From assembly GCF_003815035.1 (NCBI RefSeq), contig NZ_RKRK01000002.1:676163-740162 (forward strand): a stretch of 64,000 nucleotides of DNA, read 5' to 3'. Within the stretch, counting starts at the first letter, position 1. Each line of letters opens with the position of its first letter. Positions 56,532 through 64,000 of the stretch are shown here, piece by piece. Both the position numbers and the translations under genes were made by a program. The notes under the pieces are model-generated. The model did no database searches, was not told where the DNA came from, and worked only from the letters and a program-made list of their open reading frames with translations. This DNA is from Abyssicoccus albus (GTDB taxonomy: Bacteria; Bacillota; Bacilli; Staphylococcales; Abyssicoccaceae).

Positions 56532-57864
56532 TATGATTCACCTCGTATACTTGACTCAATACAAAACCGTCTCTAAATGTAGTTTTAATATGATCATCTT
56601 GTTTAATCATGCTAGCATCTTTTACGACTTGGTTACCTTTTTCAGTCAATGTGAACCCACGGTCGATAATCTTTAAGGGACTCACATTGTGTAAAGTGAT
56701 CATTTGTTCTTTTAATTGATGTTTAGAAAAAGTAACCGATGAATTAACCAGATTATTTCGTTTCTCAATCATATCGTAAAGTAAATATTTTCTTTGTTCA
56801 ATTTTTCGGGTTAAATTTGATACGTTGATTTGTTCGATACTAGTTTCGTATTTTGCAGTTATCTGCCTTATAGAGTCTCTTATCAAATTATTTAATAATG
56901 TTTCTTGTTCATCTCTTTGCATAATTTTCTTTTCATATAATGCACTTGGATTTTTTAAGAACGGATGTTGAGTTAAGTTATTAACTGATTCATTATATTG
57001 ATACAACTTTTGATTCATATAATAGTTAAAATTATCTTCACAAAACTTCAAATAGTTAAAAATTTCCTCTTTATCTTTCGATGCAACTTCTGCTGCCGCA
57101 GTTGGTGTTGATGTCGTTCGATCCGATACAAAATCTACTAACGTTTGATCCGTTTCGTGTCCTATTGCTGTAATTACAGGCGTATTCATTTCAAAAATGG
57201 TTTTAGCAAGTTGTTCATCGTTAAAGCACCATAAATCTTCCATGGAACCACCGCCACGAGCAACGATAACAATATCTGCTGCTAATCGGTCAGCAATTTT
57301 AACGTGTTCAACCAATTGTTTAGCAGCTTTAGAGCCTTGAACCAATGTATTAATTAAAGTCACTTTAACTAGTGGATATCGTCTTGACAAAGTTCTATTG
57401 ATATCTTGAATTACAGAACCTGTAGAGCTTGTTACGACAACTATATGTTCAGGCAATCGTGGGATCGGCTTTTTATGTTTTTCGTCGAAGTAACCAAGGG
57501 ATTCAAACTTTTTCTTTAATGCTTCTAACTTTTGCATTAAAATCCCTTCACCGCTCAAACTCATTTGATTAACAATAATATTGTATTTACTATGCGGCGA
57601 ATAAACATTTACACGCCCTAATATTAATACTTCGTCTCCATCCTTTGGTGCGAATTCAATACGCTCTTTTGCATTCCTAAAGACATTAATATTGATCACA
57701 TTTTGTCCTTCTTGATCTTTTAATTGGGCGTAAATATTTCCACTATTGTGATGCTTCACTGAAGTCAATTCACCTTTTACATATACTTGTTGCAAGTGCG
57801 GATCATGATCAAATTTATGCTCAATATATCTACTTAATGCTGTTACAGTTAAGTATTGGTCCAT
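56515..57864 (-). CDS. xseA: Exodeoxyribonuclease VII large subunit
   Basis: A 449-residue nuclease subunit that degrades single-stranded DNA from both ends. An N-terminal OB fold (VYVKGELTSVKHHNSGNIYAQLKD region), the catalytic-domain motifs VARGGGSMEDLWCFNDE and GHETDQTLVDFVSD, and a long coiled coil (about 270-400) are visible. The folD gene that commonly lies between xseA and nusB is absent; nusB is 15 bases upstream. Confidence 0.96.
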   Translation of the reverse strand: MDQYLTVTALSRYIEHKFDHDPHLQQVYVKGELTSVKHHNSGNIYAQLKDQEGQNVININVFRNAKERIEFAPKDGDEVLILGRVNVYSPHSKYNIIVNQMSLSGEGILMQKLEALKKKFESLGYFDEKHKKPIPRLPEHIVVVTSSTGSVIQDINRTLSRRYPLVKVTLINTLVQGSKAAKQLVEHVKIADRLAADIVIVARGGGSMEDLWCFNDEQLAKTIFEMNTPVITAIGHETDQTLVDFVSDRTTSTPTAAAEVASKDKEEIFNYLKFCEDNFNYYMNQKLYQYNESVNNLTQHPFLKNPSALYEKKIMQRDEQETLLNNLIRDSIRQITAKYETSIEQINVSNLTRKIEQRKYLLYDMIEKRNNLVNSSVTFSKHQLKEQMITLHNVSPLKIIDRGFTLTEKGNQVVKDASMIKQDDHIKTTFRDGFVLSQVYEVNHNDKSK

Positions 57865-57879
57865 CTAAAATGCCCCTTA

Positions 57880-58269
57880 TTACTTTTCTTTATCTTGATT
57901 TAACTTACTAATCACACCGTGAATAAACTTGTACTGATCATCATCACTATACATTTTTGAAAGTTCGACGTATTCATCAACGATGACTTTAATAGGTGTA
58001 TCTTTATACGTAATTTCATAGCTTGCCATCTTGAGTAGTACTTTATCAATTTTATTCAATCGATCATACGTCCAATTTTTTAAGTGAGGCGTTATATATG
58101 ACACTAGCTCTTCTTCATGTTCTATGACACCTTCTACAATTTGTCCACTAAAACTATCATATTTTAATTCCAACACTTCATATGCAGTATTTTTATTAAT
58201 TGCTAAAGTTTTATTTTCTATTTGAAATAAAACTTTTAATGCTGCTTCTCTGTCTTTTCTTCTACTCAT
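57880..58269 (-). CDS. nusB: Transcription antitermination protein NusB
   Basis: A 129-residue all-helical protein that binds boxA RNA with NusE in rRNA antitermination. MSRRKDREAALKVLFQIE, LLKMASYEITY and VIVDEYVELSKMYSDDDQYKFIHGVISKL are typical; these pieces are spread over the whole length. It lies 19 bases after the Asp23-family gene and 15 before xseA. Confidence 0.96.
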   Translation of the reverse strand: MSRRKDREAALKVLFQIENKTLAINKNTAYEVLELKYDSFSGQIVEGVIEHEEELVSYITPHLKNWTYDRLNKIDKVLLKMASYEITYKDTPIKVIVDEYVELSKMYSDDDQYKFIHGVISKLNQDKEK

Positions 58270-58288
58270 GTTTACACCTTAGCCTTCA

Positions 58289-58645
58289 TTATTTCTTTAG
58301 TTGAACATATAGTATGTGTACATTTACTTCTTTAACCTCGATACCTGTCATATGTTTCATTGATGACTTGATGGTCGACTGTATTTCACTCGCTTTTTTT
58401 GAAATATTAATATCCTTTTTTACACTGACAAAAGCATCAACACTCACTGAGTCTTCATGTTGTTCAATCCTAATGCCACGGCCTCGGTACTTTTTCCCAA
58501 GTTTTTCAAAGTTTCCAGAGGCGAAGTTATTTTCTAAGCGAATATTTTTGATTTCTTTGGCTGCATGACTTGCAATAAATTCAAGCACTTCCATAGAAAT
58601 TTTAATATGTCCAAGCTCAGTATTATCCTGTTGTAACAACACCAT
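58289..58645 (-). CDS. yqhY: Asp23/Gls24 family protein, YqhY-like
   Basis: A 118-residue protein of the Asp23/Gls24 envelope-stress family. GHIKISMEVLEFIASHAAKEI at the start (in parts ISMEVLEFIA and HAAKEI) and VSVDAFVSVKKDINI are family features. By position (accB-accC-yqhY-nusB) it is YqhY, which in Bacillus limits acetyl-CoA carboxylase activity; its loss there causes harmful acc overactivity. The role here is inferred. AGGTGAT precedes the ATG. Confidence 0.9.
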   Translation of the reverse strand: MVLLQQDNTELGHIKISMEVLEFIASHAAKEIKNIRLENNFASGNFEKLGKKYRGRGIRIEQHEDSVSVDAFVSVKKDINISKKASEIQSTIKSSMKHMTGIEVKEVNVHILYVQLKK

Positions 58646-58678
58646 ATTATCACCTAATCCTATAAAATTAAATTTAAA

Positions 58679-60037
58679 TTATTCATCTATACTCCCCATG
58701 ATATCATGTTTTGATAAATAATTCGTATTATAATTATTATTGTTAAAATCTTCATTATTTAACATCGCAAGATGGAATGGTATCGTACTCGATATACCAC
58801 CTATATTAAACTCTTCCAATGCTCTTTTACTTCTATTTATCGCTTCTTGTCGGTTATCAGCATGTATTATTAGTTTAGCAACCATTGAATCATAATATGG
58901 TGGGATAGCGTACCCATTAAAACAAGCACTATCAATTCTCACTCCGAAACCACCGGGTAATATATAATCTTTAATACGACCTGCAGTAGGCATAAAATTT
59001 TTAAATGGATTTTCAGCATTGATTCTAAATTCAAAAGCATGGCCATTTAAATTAACTTCCTCTTGATGAATTGTTAAATGGACACCACTTGCAATCTTAA
59101 GTTGCCAAGCAACCAAATCAATCCCCGTAACCATTTCTGTTACAGGATGCTCTACTTGTATTCTTGTATTCATTTCCATGAAGTAATATTCATTAGCGTC
59201 TAGATCATATATGAACTCTATTGTTCCAGCACCTTTATAGTCACACGCTTTAGCTGCTCTAACACTCGCTTCCCCCATATCTTGACGCATTCGTTCGGTG
59301 AGTACTCTAGATGGTGCCTCTTCAATCAGTTTTTGCATTCTTCTTTGAATAGTACAATCTCTCTCACCAAGGTGAATCACATGTCCATATTCATCAGCAA
59401 GAATTTGAAATTCAATATGTCTAAAATTTTCTATACATTTCTCTAAATAAACACTTTTATTTCCGAATGCAGATTCGGCTTCTTTTTGTGTCATATTGAA
59501 TCCTTGAATTAATTCTTCCTCATCATATGCTTTTCGGATTCCTTTACCACCACCGCCATGCGCTGCTTTGATAATGATAGGATAGCCAATGTCATTAGCA
59601 ACTTGGATAGCTTCATCTACTGTATCGATAATTCCATCACTTCCTGGGACACATGGAACATGCGCTTCTTTCATAAGACCTTTAGCTACATCTTTAATTC
59701 CCATCTTTTGAATTGTTTGATAACTCGGTCCGATAAACTTTATATTACACGCTTCACATAGCTCTGCAAAATCAGCATTCTCAGCTAAAAAACCATATCC
59801 AGGATGTATACCATCACAATTAGTTGATGTTGCAACAGATATAATGTTAGACATGTTTAAATAACTTTCTTTGCTTAATGCGGGACCAATACAATATGCT
59901 TCATCCGCAATTTTAACATGTAACGAGTCTGCATCAACATCAGAATAGACAGCAACGGTTTCAATATTTAATTCTCTACAAGCTCTTATAATTCTTACAG
60001 CTATTTCGCCACGGTTCGCTACGAGTACTTTTTTCAT
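58679..60037 (-). CDS. accC: Biotin carboxylase subunit of acetyl-CoA carboxylase
   Basis: A 452-residue ATP-grasp enzyme that carboxylates biotin on AccB using bicarbonate and ATP. VANRGEIAVRIIRACREL is the classic start; KAAHGGGGKG is the glycine loop, RDCTIQRRMQKLIEEAP and EMNTRIQVEHPVTEM hold active-site residues. It overlaps the accB stop by one base (TAATG), so the two are coupled. Confidence 0.97.
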   Translation of the reverse strand: MKKVLVANRGEIAVRIIRACRELNIETVAVYSDVDADSLHVKIADEAYCIGPALSKESYLNMSNIISVATSTNCDGIHPGYGFLAENADFAELCEACNIKFIGPSYQTIQKMGIKDVAKGLMKEAHVPCVPGSDGIIDTVDEAIQVANDIGYPIIIKAAHGGGGKGIRKAYDEEELIQGFNMTQKEAESAFGNKSVYLEKCIENFRHIEFQILADEYGHVIHLGERDCTIQRRMQKLIEEAPSRVLTERMRQDMGEASVRAAKACDYKGAGTIEFIYDLDANEYYFMEMNTRIQVEHPVTEMVTGIDLVAWQLKIASGVHLTIHQEEVNLNGHAFEFRINAENPFKNFMPTAGRIKDYILPGGFGVRIDSACFNGYAIPPYYDSMVAKLIIHADNRQEAINRSKRALEEFNIGGISSTIPFHLAMLNNEDFNNNNYNTNYLSKHDIMGSIDE

Positions 60038-60513
60038 TATTTCACTTTGAACAATGGTTGATTGTATTCAACCATTTGCCCATCCTCCACTAGAATTTCT
60101 ATGACTTCACCAGATACTTCAGCTTGTATTTCATTAAATAACTTCATTGCCTCTAATATACATACGATACTACTTTCAGTCACACGATCTCCTACTTCAA
60201 CATATGCTCCTTCTTCAGGTGATGGTGCTTTATAAAATGTACCAACCATCGGTGCTTTGACATATTGAACAGATAAGTCTTCTTCTTGATTTTCACGATT
60301 AGCATTTTTATTGATCTGAATTTGTGAGTCTTCTTGCTTAGCTAAGTTTTGATTATTTTCATTAGGCTGTTGAATGGAATGCTGTTGCACATATTCAACT
60401 TGTTTTTGCTCTTTCTTTAATGTGATTTTATGTTCATCATCTTCTATTGAGATTTCCGATAAATTTGATTCATTTAATACATCTATAAGTTCTTTAATTT
60501 TATTATATTCCAT
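60037..60513 (-). CDS. accB: Biotin carboxyl carrier protein of acetyl-CoA carboxylase
   Basis: A 158-residue carrier. The biotinylated lysine is Lys124 in EAMKLFNE, within an 80-residue biotinyl domain starting at [13 protein letters not shown]. The N-terminal helix ([20 protein letters not shown]) and a Gln/Asn-rich linker (about 40-80) are typical. AGGAGGAG lies upstream. It starts the accB-accC-(yqhY-nusB) series from a promoter that carries a palindromic operator. Confidence 0.96.
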   Translation of the reverse strand: MEYNKIKELIDVLNESNLSEISIEDDEHKITLKKEQKQVEYVQQHSIQQPNENNQNLAKQEDSQIQINKNANRENQEEDLSVQYVKAPMVGTFYKAPSPEEGAYVEVGDRVTESSIVCILEAMKLFNEIQAEVSGEVIEILVEDGQMVEYNQPLFKVK

Positions 60514-60546
60514 AAACTTTTCTCCTCCTACAATGAGTACATTGCT

Positions 60547-60575
60547 ATTTTACTTTAGTGGTCAGACCAATTCAA
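60547..60575 (-). promoter_or_regulatory. accB promoter with operator in the spacer
   Basis: On the minus strand TTGAAT (60575-60570) and TAAAAT (60552-60547) are separated by exactly 17 bases. The palindrome TGGTCTGACCA (60569-60559) fills the -35 side of this spacer, an ideal place for repression. The same core lies downstream of the buk promoter. The site is unlike the FapR box known for fatty-acid genes. Confidence 0.65.
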
Positions 60576-60584
60576 TGATTAAAA

Positions 60585-60612
60585 AAATAAAAGAGCATTC
60601 GCCCTTTTATTT
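60585..60612 (-). terminator. Terminator after efp
   Basis: A 12-base stem (60585-60596 with 60601-60612), with one G-U pair in the transcript, has a four-base loop and is followed by a run of T on the minus strand (complement of 60581-60587). It sits eight bases past the efp stop and isolates efp from accB. Confidence 0.85.
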
Positions 60613-60619
60613 CCATTTA

Positions 60620-61177
60620 TTAAGCTCTTGAAACGTATGATCCATCCTCAGTATTGATCACTAACTTGTCACCTTGGTTAACAAATAAAGGAACTTGTAA
60701 ATCGACTCCAGTTTCAACAGTGGCTGTTTTCGTTGCACCACTAGCTGTATCACCTTTAATTCCCGGTTCTGTTTCAGTCACTTCGAGTGTAACCGTTTTC
60801 GGTAATTCAACACCAATTGTTTCACCTTCATACATTTGTATGCTAACTTCCATATTTGCTAGCAAATATTTTAGTTCGTCTTGAAGATTATCTGCTGGAA
60901 TAATAATTTGTTCAAACGAACTGTTATCCATAAATACATGATCGTTACCATCAGCATATAAATATTGCATTTTACGATTGTCTATTTGAGCTTTACTTAC
61001 TTTTTCACCCGCTCTAAACGTCTTTTCTTGAATAGCACCATTTCTTAAATTTCTAAGCTTAGAACGAACAAATGCTGCACCTTTGCCAGGTTTCACATGT
61101 TGAAATTCTATAACTTTCCATATCCCATTATCCACTTCAATTGTTAAACCTGTCTTAAAATCATTTACTGAAATCAT
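60620..61177 (-). CDS. efp: Translation elongation factor P
   Basis: A 185-residue three-domain factor that relieves ribosome stalling at polyproline. [17 protein letters not shown] contains the tip loop with Lys32 (PGKGAAF), the site modified in Bacillus. The C-terminal [12 protein letters not shown] is the EF-P signature. In Bacillus efp lies after the Xaa-Pro peptidase gene, as here, 81 bases apart. Confidence 0.97.
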   Translation of the reverse strand: MISVNDFKTGLTIEVDNGIWKVIEFQHVKPGKGAAFVRSKLRNLRNGAIQEKTFRAGEKVSKAQIDNRKMQYLYADGNDHVFMDNSSFEQIIIPADNLQDELKYLLANMEVSIQMYEGETIGVELPKTVTLEVTETEPGIKGDTASGATKTATVETGVDLQVPLFVNQGDKLVINTEDGSYVSRA

Positions 61178-61258
61178 ATTTTAACCCCCATCATTCATCA
61201 AATAAATTATCTTACTATTTTATATCAATGTATATATTTTATCATGATTCTTTTAAAA

Positions 61259-62317
61259 TTATACATAAATTAACTCTTTTGTAGAATGCGTTAGTCTTTT
61301 CAATCCATCACTATTCACAAGACAGTCATCTTCTATGCGAACACCACCAACACCTTCAACATATATCCCGGGCTCAACAGTCACAACCATACCTTCTTTT
61401 AATACAGTATCCACTTTACTTGATAGAACAGGTGTTTCATGTACATCTAGTCCAAATGAATGACCTAGAGAATGACCAAAAGCATCACCATAACCATGCT
61501 CAGTAATATAGTCACGTGCAATTTTATCAGCTTCTTTTGCAGTCATTCCTGGTTTAATTTGTTTCAATGCAAGTTCTTCGGCTGCAAGTACTATATTGTA
61601 TATTTCAATCATTTGTTTTGATGGTTCACCAACGCTGAACGTTCTTGTCATATCACTTGCATACCCTTTATAAAAACATCCAAAGTCTAATGTAACCATA
61701 TCGCCTTGTTCAAGTTTTTTATCCGATGCTACACCATGTGGAAGTGCACCTCTATGCCCACTTGCTACGATAATATCAAATGACGCACCAGATGCACCAA
61801 GATCACGCATAACGCGTTCAATTTCATTTTTTATTTCAATCTCAGTTTTACCCTTTTCAGAAAACTTTAATATATGACTATATGTTTTATCGGCAATTTG
61901 ACATGCTTTTTCAATCAATTCTAATTCTTTAGGTGATTTTATTTGTCGTATCGTTTCAACGATTTGTTGATTCGGTACCATCTCAATATGATCACGATTC
62001 AAATTATTATATAAATCAACCGTCATCAAATGTGATTCATATTGAATCGTTTGAAGCTTCAATTCATCGATCAACTGATTCAACTGGTCTGTTAGTTTAC
62101 CCGTTTGCTTAATTAATTGAAAGTCAGATTGTTCAGTTGCTTGCTCAAAATATCTAAAATCAGTCACTAAATATTCATTCTCTTGTGTAATCAATAAAGC
62201 GCCACTACTACCAGTGAAATCACTTAAATAACGTCTGTTTAAATCACTCATAATGACCATTGCATCATGATTATGTTCGATGAGGTGATTCCTAATTTGT
62301 TCAACTTTATGGCTCAT
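61259..62317 (-). CDS. Xaa-Pro dipeptidase/aminopeptidase (M24B)
   Basis: A 352-residue metallopeptidase that cuts next to proline. The C-terminal pita-bread domain carries the metal ligands: Asp in VTLDFGC and ASDMTRTF, His in FGHSLGHSFG, Glu in TVEPGIYVEG and Glu in GGVRIEDD. The N-terminal half is a creatinase-like domain. It corresponds to yqhT (papA) of Bacillus and lies before efp. Confidence 0.95.
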   Translation of the reverse strand: MSHKVEQIRNHLIEHNHDAMVIMSDLNRRYLSDFTGSSGALLITQENEYLVTDFRYFEQATEQSDFQLIKQTGKLTDQLNQLIDELKLQTIQYESHLMTVDLYNNLNRDHIEMVPNQQIVETIRQIKSPKELELIEKACQIADKTYSHILKFSEKGKTEIEIKNEIERVMRDLGASGASFDIIVASGHRGALPHGVASDKKLEQGDMVTLDFGCFYKGYASDMTRTFSVGEPSKQMIEIYNIVLAAEELALKQIKPGMTAKEADKIARDYITEHGYGDAFGHSLGHSFGLDVHETPVLSSKVDTVLKEGMVVTVEPGIYVEGVGGVRIEDDCLVNSDGLKRLTHSTKELIYV

Positions 62318-62496
62318 AATATATCCTCCATTTTCTACAATAGTTTTATTTTATCATGAATATATTATATTATAAAATATAATAATACTCATAATAATTA
62401 TAGGTGGTTTATATATTTATTATTTTATATAAATAATTTGCATAATACAGTATAAATTTATTCAATTCAATGCATTATGAAGGTGGTATTAAATCA

Positions 62497-63093
62497 ATGA
62501 AAAAAATTCTTCTATTATTTTTAATCATTTTGACGACTATGTTAATCTCATTAGGCTGTCAATCTAATGCAAAACAAAATGAACAACTTATTAAAGATAA
62601 TGACAGCAAAATTAAAACACTCAATAATGAGATTTCAAAATTAAATGCAAAAAAGCAAAAGTTAAAAGCCAATTTAGAAATTCAACAACTACCACAATCC
62701 GAAAAAGAACTAAAACATTACACATCACCTGAAGCATTTAAGGATGCAATCTCTAAATTAACCAAGAAACAACGAAAGTCTTTACAACAATTGAAACCAC
62801 TCATATCAAATATTAAAGACAATAAGTCCGACAAAGATGTATTAAGTAAATTGAAATCAATTGATCAAGATATTAATAGCAGCTCAAACGAATTCAATAA
62901 ATCAATTAATAAGCCATTACTTAACTCTAGCCATCAAACGATGGAGAAAGATTTAATTGAAATAAATAATACATTTAAAAAAGGGATAAAAAAATTATAC
63001 GAAGGTTATAAAGAAAAAGACGAAAAATTAATCAAAGAAGGTTTCATTCTATTGGAATCTCTTGAAAAACAAATTACTCATTTCTATGAATAA
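62497..63093 (+). CDS. Putative lipoprotein with coiled coil (YkyA-like)
   Basis: A 198-residue protein with a signal peptide (MKKILLLFLIILTTMLISLGC) quoted only by its end ISLGCQS, where the cysteine at about residue 21 is the probable lipid-attachment site. The rest is helical, with a clear coiled coil (about 28-60) and many Lys, Glu and Ser. It resembles the YkyA-type cell-wall-associated lipoproteins in layout, but I cannot confirm the family. The frame opens at 62470, but GAAGGTGG precedes the ATG at 62497. It is followed 71 bases on by yqhQ. Confidence 0.65.
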   Translation: MKKILLLFLIILTTMLISLGCQSNAKQNEQLIKDNDSKIKTLNNEISKLNAKKQKLKANLEIQQLPQSEKELKHYTSPEAFKDAISKLTKKQRKSLQQLKPLISNIKDNKSDKDVLSKLKSIDQDINSSSNEFNKSINKPLLNSSHQTMEKDLIEINNTFKKGIKKLYEGYKEKDEKLIKEGFILLESLEKQITHFYE

Positions 63094-63164
63094 AATATTA
63101 TAGAAGTAGACTTGATCGAAATAAACAAAAATCAATTACAATGTGAACTGTGAAGGAGTATATT

Positions 63165-64000
63165 ATGACAAAAAAAGTTTATGGTGGACAAGCGGTTATG
63201 GAAGGTGTAATGTTTACTGATTCTAATAAAATGGTGACCGCAATCCGTCGAAATGATCATTCAATTGACTACTTTGAACTTGATAGAGTTCAAAAAAAAT
63301 GGGTTAAATCATTAAAAAAAATACCTGTAATCAGGGGATTTTTTGCATTAATTGAATCAAGTATGTATGGAATGAAGCATATGGATTTTGCCTCATCTAG
63401 ATATGACGTAGACCCTAAAGATGATCATACGATTAAACAGTCTAATAATTCATTAACGACTATCGTATTTACAACGGTGTTAATTACAATCATATCATTA
63501 TTTATAGGAAAGGGATTATTTACCGTAGTTCCTGCATTAGTAGCAGACTGGTTTGAATTTATCGTGCCGAATCACATTGGGCAAGTCATTTTAGAAACAT
63601 TGATTAAATTGTTATTTCTTATTATATATTTGTTTGGATTATCTTTAATCCCTGACATTAGAAGGTTATTCCAATACCATGGGGCAGAACATAAAGTCAT
63701 TAATTGTTATGAACAAAACTTACCATTGACGATTAGTAATGTTCAACAATCAAGTCGTCTGCATTATCGTTGTGGTAGTTCTTTTATACTTTTTACTGTT
63801 TTTATAGGTTTTATTGTATTTTTATTTGTACCAACTGATCCTTTGTGGCTAAGAATAGTGTATCGTATTATTTTAATTCCACTCATTATTGGCTTATCGT
63901 TTGAATTATTACAATTAACGAATGCAGTCCGCAATATTAAGTTGTTATCATGGTTAGGTTACCCAGGTTTATGGGTCCAATTATTGACGACAAAACAACC
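63165..64000 (+). CDS. yqhQ: DUF1385 membrane protein YqhQ (cut by window edge)
   Basis: About 278 residues of a membrane protein are visible and the frame runs off the window. YGGQAVMEGVMF at the N terminus and FQYHGAEHKVINCYE with a conserved His pair are the DUF1385 signatures; RCGSSF follows. Membrane helices lie near residues 103-123, 143-165 and 207-260. Function is not known. GAAGGAG lies before the ATG. In Bacillus yqhQ also lies near the yqhT peptidase and efp. Confidence 0.93.
   Translation, partial: MTKKVYGGQAVMEGVMFTDSNKMVTAIRRNDHSIDYFELDRVQKKWVKSLKKIPVIRGFFALIESSMYGMKHMDFASSRYDVDPKDDHTIKQSNNSLTTIVFTTVLITIISLFIGKGLFTVVPALVADWFEFIVPNHIGQVILETLIKLLFLIIYLFGLSLIPDIRRLFQYHGAEHKVINCYEQNLPLTISNVQQSSRLHYRCGSSFILFTVFIGFIVFLFVPTDPLWLRIVYRIILIPLIIGLSFELLQLTNAVRNIKLLSWLGYPGLWVQLLTTKQ

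Overview
The window is a low-GC, AT-rich Firmicutes chromosome segment made almost entirely of housekeeping genes. Gene content and order point to the family Staphylococcaceae. In favour are an EbpS-type LysM protein, a ribU-srrB-srrA-resCBA-rluB-scpBA block and a hup-hepS-menG-hepT-ndk-aroCBA block. Two features argue against Staphylococcus in the strict sense: a complete menaquinol:cytochrome c reductase (qcrABC) and a dxs gene of the MEP isoprenoid pathway beside ispA. My inference is a deep-branching relative such as the Salinicoccus/Jeotgalicoccus/Nosocomiicoccus/Abyssicoccus group, but the genus cannot be fixed from the sequence alone. I see no phage, insertion sequence, CRISPR array, tRNA or rRNA.

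Layout. Positions 1-2.5 kb: end of a bshA-mgsA-type locus, a membrane zinc protease and ypjA (all minus). 2.5-7.3 kb: qcrC/B/A with ypiF, a reoY/ypiB-like gene and the TPR gene ypiA, in the Bacillus order. 7.3-14.5 kb: aroA-aroB-aroC, ndk, the heptaprenyl/menaquinone genes hepT-menG-hepS, then HU. 14.6-20.8 kb: yphF-like, yphE-like, gpsA, der, rpsA, plsC, cmk. 20.9-26.3 kb: ansA, ypdA, ebpS, ferredoxin, ribU. 26.4-36.8 kb: the srrAB/resABC respiration cluster, rluB-scpB-scpA, a DUF309 gene, xerD and fur. 36.9-45.8 kb: nudF, an aldo/keto reductase, an alpha/beta hydrolase, rnz, zwf, an AraC-type regulator, gnd, a tripeptidase and the microprotein Prli42. 45.8-51.7 kb: an aromatic-acid-exporter-like protein, brxB, buk, bcd, ptb, a DUF2627 gene and ugpQ. 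51.7-64 kb: recN, dxs, ispA, xseB, xseA, nusB, an Asp23/YqhY gene, accC, accB, efp, an Xaa-Pro peptidase, a lipoprotein and the start of yqhQ.

How the genes fit together. The respiratory theme is strong: menaquinone side chain and ring methylation (dxs, ispA, hepS, hepT, menG), the bc complex (qcrABC), cytochrome c maturation (resABC) and the two-component system that usually controls respiration (srrAB). A bacillithiol theme is also visible: bshA (synthesis), brxB (de-bacillithiolation) and ypdA (disulfide reduction). The oxidative pentose-phosphate enzymes zwf and gnd flank a regulator. The accBC operon starts fatty-acid synthesis.

Most notable observations. A near-identical palindrome, TGGTCWGACCA, lies in the spacer of the apparent accBC promoter and just downstream of the apparent buk promoter, suggesting an unnamed regulon linking the two. 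The ndk frame has an early stop, and the same frame continues downstream into a family-like tail. argR and the yqxC-type gene are missing between recN and dxs. The branched-chain keto-acid dehydrogenase genes are missing from the ptb-bcd-buk locus. Positions where Bacillus carries sporulation genes are empty. I did not find a clearly new multi-gene system; the shared operator is the best lead.
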